Source: Candidatus Competibacteraceae bacterium | GTDB lineage: Bacteria; Pseudomonadota; Gammaproteobacteria; Competibacterales; Competibacteraceae | DNA length: 7,017 nt | Assembly (NCBI GenBank): GCA_020445045.1 | Contig: JAGRHI010000124.1 | Location: 1-7,017, forward strand | Reading direction: 5' to 3' | Part shown: positions 5,535-7,017 of the stretch, one piece after another | Layout of the letters: each line of letters starts with the position of its first letter | How positions within the stretch are numbered: position 1 is the first letter of the stretch | Translations under genes and position numbers: made by a program | Notes under the pieces: generated by a model | Seen by the model: the letters and a program-made list of their open reading frames with translations, nothing else | What the model was told of the DNA's origin: nothing | The model's database searches: none

Positions 5535-6200
5535 ATGTTCGGCTTCCGCACCCGACCCAAGCTCACCCTGCCCCAGCCGGAAGACACCCTGCCCGGCCGT
5601 GCTCAAGCACTCCCCGTTCCAGAGCGCCATTACCTCAACGGCAACCGCCTGATTCCCCCCTTCCCCGAAGGCATGGAGCTGGCGCTGTTCGGCATGGGTT
5701 GTTTCTGGGGCGCGGAACGGCTGTTCTGGAAGTTGCCCGGCGTGTATTCGACCATGGTCGGCTACGCCGGCGGCCATACCCAAAATCCCACGTATGAGGA
5801 AGTTTGCAGCGGGCTGACCGGTCACGCCGAGGTGGTGCGGATCGTGTTCGACCCGCAAGTCATCGGCTACGTCGATCTGCTGAAGGCATTCTGGGAGTCG
5901 CACGACCCCACTCAGGGCATGCGCCAAGGCAACGACACCGGCACCCAATACCGTTCGGCGATCTACTATTACGACCCGGATCAGCAGGCCGCCGCCGAAA
6001 CCAGCCAAGCCGCTTACCAGCGCCTGCTGCACGATTCCGGTTACGCTTCGATCACCACGGAGCTTCGCGCCGCGCCCGAATTTTATTACGCCGAGGACTA
6101 TCACCAGCAATATCTGGCCAAAAATCCCGGCGGCTACTGCGGGCTGGGCGGCACCGGGGTGGCGTGTCCGGCAGGACTGGTGGCATCCTCAACAGCTTGA
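5535..6200 (+). CDS. msrA: Peptide-methionine (S)-S-oxide reductase
   Basis: A cytosolic repair enzyme that reduces methionine-S-sulfoxide in proteins and as free amino acid, recycled by thioredoxin. The 221 residues align along their length with the E. coli-type MsrA (~212 residues), including its N-terminal extension (DTLPGRAQALPVP, then LNGNRLIPPFPEGMELALFG). The catalytic Cys56 is in GMGCFWGAERLFW. The substrate-site segments GYAGG, NPTYEEVCSG and TGHAEVVRIVFDP are all present at 76-107, followed by QGMRQGNDTGTQYRSAIYY (127-145) and FYYAEDYHQQYL. The resolving cysteines Cys202 (GYCGLGG) and Cys211 (VACPAG) correspond to E. coli Cys198 and Cys206. The ATG at 5535 was chosen because GGAG lies 9 bases upstream and family similarity starts there. 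The frame is open further upstream, but that part shows no family match. It appears to be a single-gene unit, divergent from fccAB. Confidence 0.96.
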   Translation: MFGFRTRPKLTLPQPEDTLPGRAQALPVPERHYLNGNRLIPPFPEGMELALFGMGCFWGAERLFWKLPGVYSTMVGYAGGHTQNPTYEEVCSGLTGHAEVVRIVFDPQVIGYVDLLKAFWESHDPTQGMRQGNDTGTQYRSAIYYYDPDQQAAAETSQAAYQRLLHDSGYASITTELRAAPEFYYAEDYHQQYLAKNPGGYCGLGGTGVACPAGLVASSTA

Positions 6201-6251
6201 TGATAACCTTACGTTTGCATGGTGAAACCCGACTCAACCGAGTCCTTCCTC

Positions 6252-6280
6252 ACCACTATCCCTACCCGGACAGGGGTGGT
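6252..6280 (+). terminator. Possible weak terminator between msrA and pckG
   Basis: A bulged hairpin: ACCAC (6252-6256) pairs with GTGGT (6276-6280) and CCCT (6260-6263) with AGGG (6272-6275), with a 3-base bulge, an 8-base loop and only two further T residues after it. It sits 52 bases after the msrA stop and 58 before the pckG start. The 138-base gap suggests separate transcription. Confidence 0.3.
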
Positions 6281-6338
6281 TTAACCCCATCCGCCGATTC
6301 TTCAGCCTCAGACACCCAACACAGAGGGGATTTTATCG

Positions 6339-7017
6339 ATGGCACTCACTCACGACGGCGCAAGCCGCACCAACAACGCCAAGCTGTTGAACTGGGTAGA
6401 TGAAATAGCCGCCCTGACTCAGCCCGATGGCATCGTCTGGTGCGACGGCTCGGAGGAGGAATATCAGCGTCTATGCGACGAAATGGTTGCCTCCGGGACC
6501 TTCACCAGGCTGAACCCGGAAAAACGGCCCAACTCCTATCTCGCCCGCTCCCATCCGTCCGATGTGGCGCGGGTCGAAGATCGCACCTTCATTTGCAGCC
6601 TGAAAAAAGAGGATGCCGGCCCGACCAACAACTGGGCGCCGCCGGACGAAATGCGGGCGCAGTTGAAAGAACTGATGAACGGCTGCATGAAGGGTCGCAC
6701 CTTGTATGTGATCCCCTTCAGCATGGGTCCCATTGGCAGCCCGATCGCCCAGATCGGCATCGAGATCACCGACTCGGCTTATGTCGTCACCAACATGCGG
6801 ATCATGACCCGCATGGGCCAGAAGGTGCTTGATGCGCTGGGTAGCGACGGCTTCTTCGTGCCCTGCGTGCATTCGGTTGGCGCACCGCTGGCACCCGGTC
6901 AGCAGGATGTCCCTTGGCCGTGCGAGCCGGACATTGGCCGCAAGGCCATCGTGCATTTCCCCGAGACCCGTGAAATCTGGTCCTACGGCTCAGGCTACGG
7001 CGGCAACGCCCTGCTGG
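6339..7017 (+). CDS. pckG: Phosphoenolpyruvate carboxykinase (GTP), N-terminal part (3' truncated by window edge)
   Basis: This enzyme interconverts oxaloacetate + GTP and PEP + CO2 + GDP, linking the TCA cycle to gluconeogenesis in the cytosol. The first 226 of an expected ~600 residues are visible. The start ATG at 6339 follows GAGGGG (6324-6329) by 9 bases. Family landmarks in order are: LLNWVDEIAALTQPDGIVWC (16-35), DGSEEEY, the substrate-contact block ARVEDRTFICS (77-87), GPTNNWAPP (94-102), MKGRTLYVIPFSMGPIGSP (117-135), the stretch ITDSAYVVTNMRIMTRMG, and HFPETREIWSYGSGYGGNAL (206-225), which includes the conserved substrate-binding Tyr220 loop. These motifs are those of the GTP-specific class; the ATP-specific PckA shares little of this wording. 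The P-loop and the reactive-cysteine loop lie beyond the edge. No defect is visible in the part shown. Confidence 0.95.
   Translation, partial: MALTHDGASRTNNAKLLNWVDEIAALTQPDGIVWCDGSEEEYQRLCDEMVASGTFTRLNPEKRPNSYLARSHPSDVARVEDRTFICSLKKEDAGPTNNWAPPDEMRAQLKELMNGCMKGRTLYVIPFSMGPIGSPIAQIGIEITDSAYVVTNMRIMTRMGQKVLDALGSDGFFVPCVHSVGAPLAPGQQDVPWPCEPDIGRKAIVHFPETREIWSYGSGYGGNALL

Noticed and set aside
5499..6110. Minus-strand open frame of 203 codons
   Set aside because: Antisense to msrA, which is unambiguous on the plus strand with all catalytic residues.
6440..6832. Plus-strand open frame of 130 codons
   Set aside because: Out-of-frame shadow of pckG, whose true frame from 6339 carries clear PEP carboxykinase motifs to the window edge.

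Overview
The window looks like a chromosomal segment of a GC-rich gammaproteobacterium. Its aconitase B and MsrA read very close to the enterobacterial proteins. It also has a periplasmic sulfide-oxidising flavocytochrome c pair and a GTP-type PEP carboxykinase. This mix suggests an environmental, possibly sulfur-oxidising or Competibacter-like lineage, but that placement is inference.

Layout. (1) 1-1008 (+) is the C-terminal part of acnB, cut by the window edge and followed by a strong GC hairpin. (2) 1120-1536 (+) is a truncated gene start that I recognise as the DEDD-exonuclease N-terminus of a large RecQ-family helicase; the rest is missing. (3) 1660-3015 (-) encodes a secreted protein of seven HAF-type 'IN...VG' repeats plus a C-terminal PKD domain. 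(4) 3070-3165 is a 96-bp element with 26-bp near-perfect terminal inverted repeats, resembling a MITE. (5) 3190-4965 (-) is the operon fccA-fccB, flavocytochrome c sulfide dehydrogenase. Its monoheme cytochrome subunit carries an exact 45-bp tandem duplication over the signal-peptide cleavage region. (6) 5050-5312 (-) is a transposase C-terminal remnant of IS630 type, followed by about 220 bp that I cannot assign. (7) 5535-6200 (+) is a complete msrA. (8) 6339 to the edge (+) is the start of GTP-dependent PEP carboxykinase, pckG.

Function. acnB and pckG are central carbon metabolism (TCA cycle and oxaloacetate to PEP). fccAB would oxidise sulfide in the periplasm and pass electrons to c-type cytochromes. 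msrA repairs oxidised methionine. Between these housekeeping genes lie the signs of turnover: a decapitated helicase gene, a MITE-like element, an IS remnant and a fresh tandem duplication.

I see no convincing new multi-gene defence or mobile system. The most unusual signals are the fccA duplication, which repeats the likely signal-peptidase site, and the 96-bp inverted-repeat element between fccB and the HAF gene. No tRNA, rRNA or CRISPR array was recognised.
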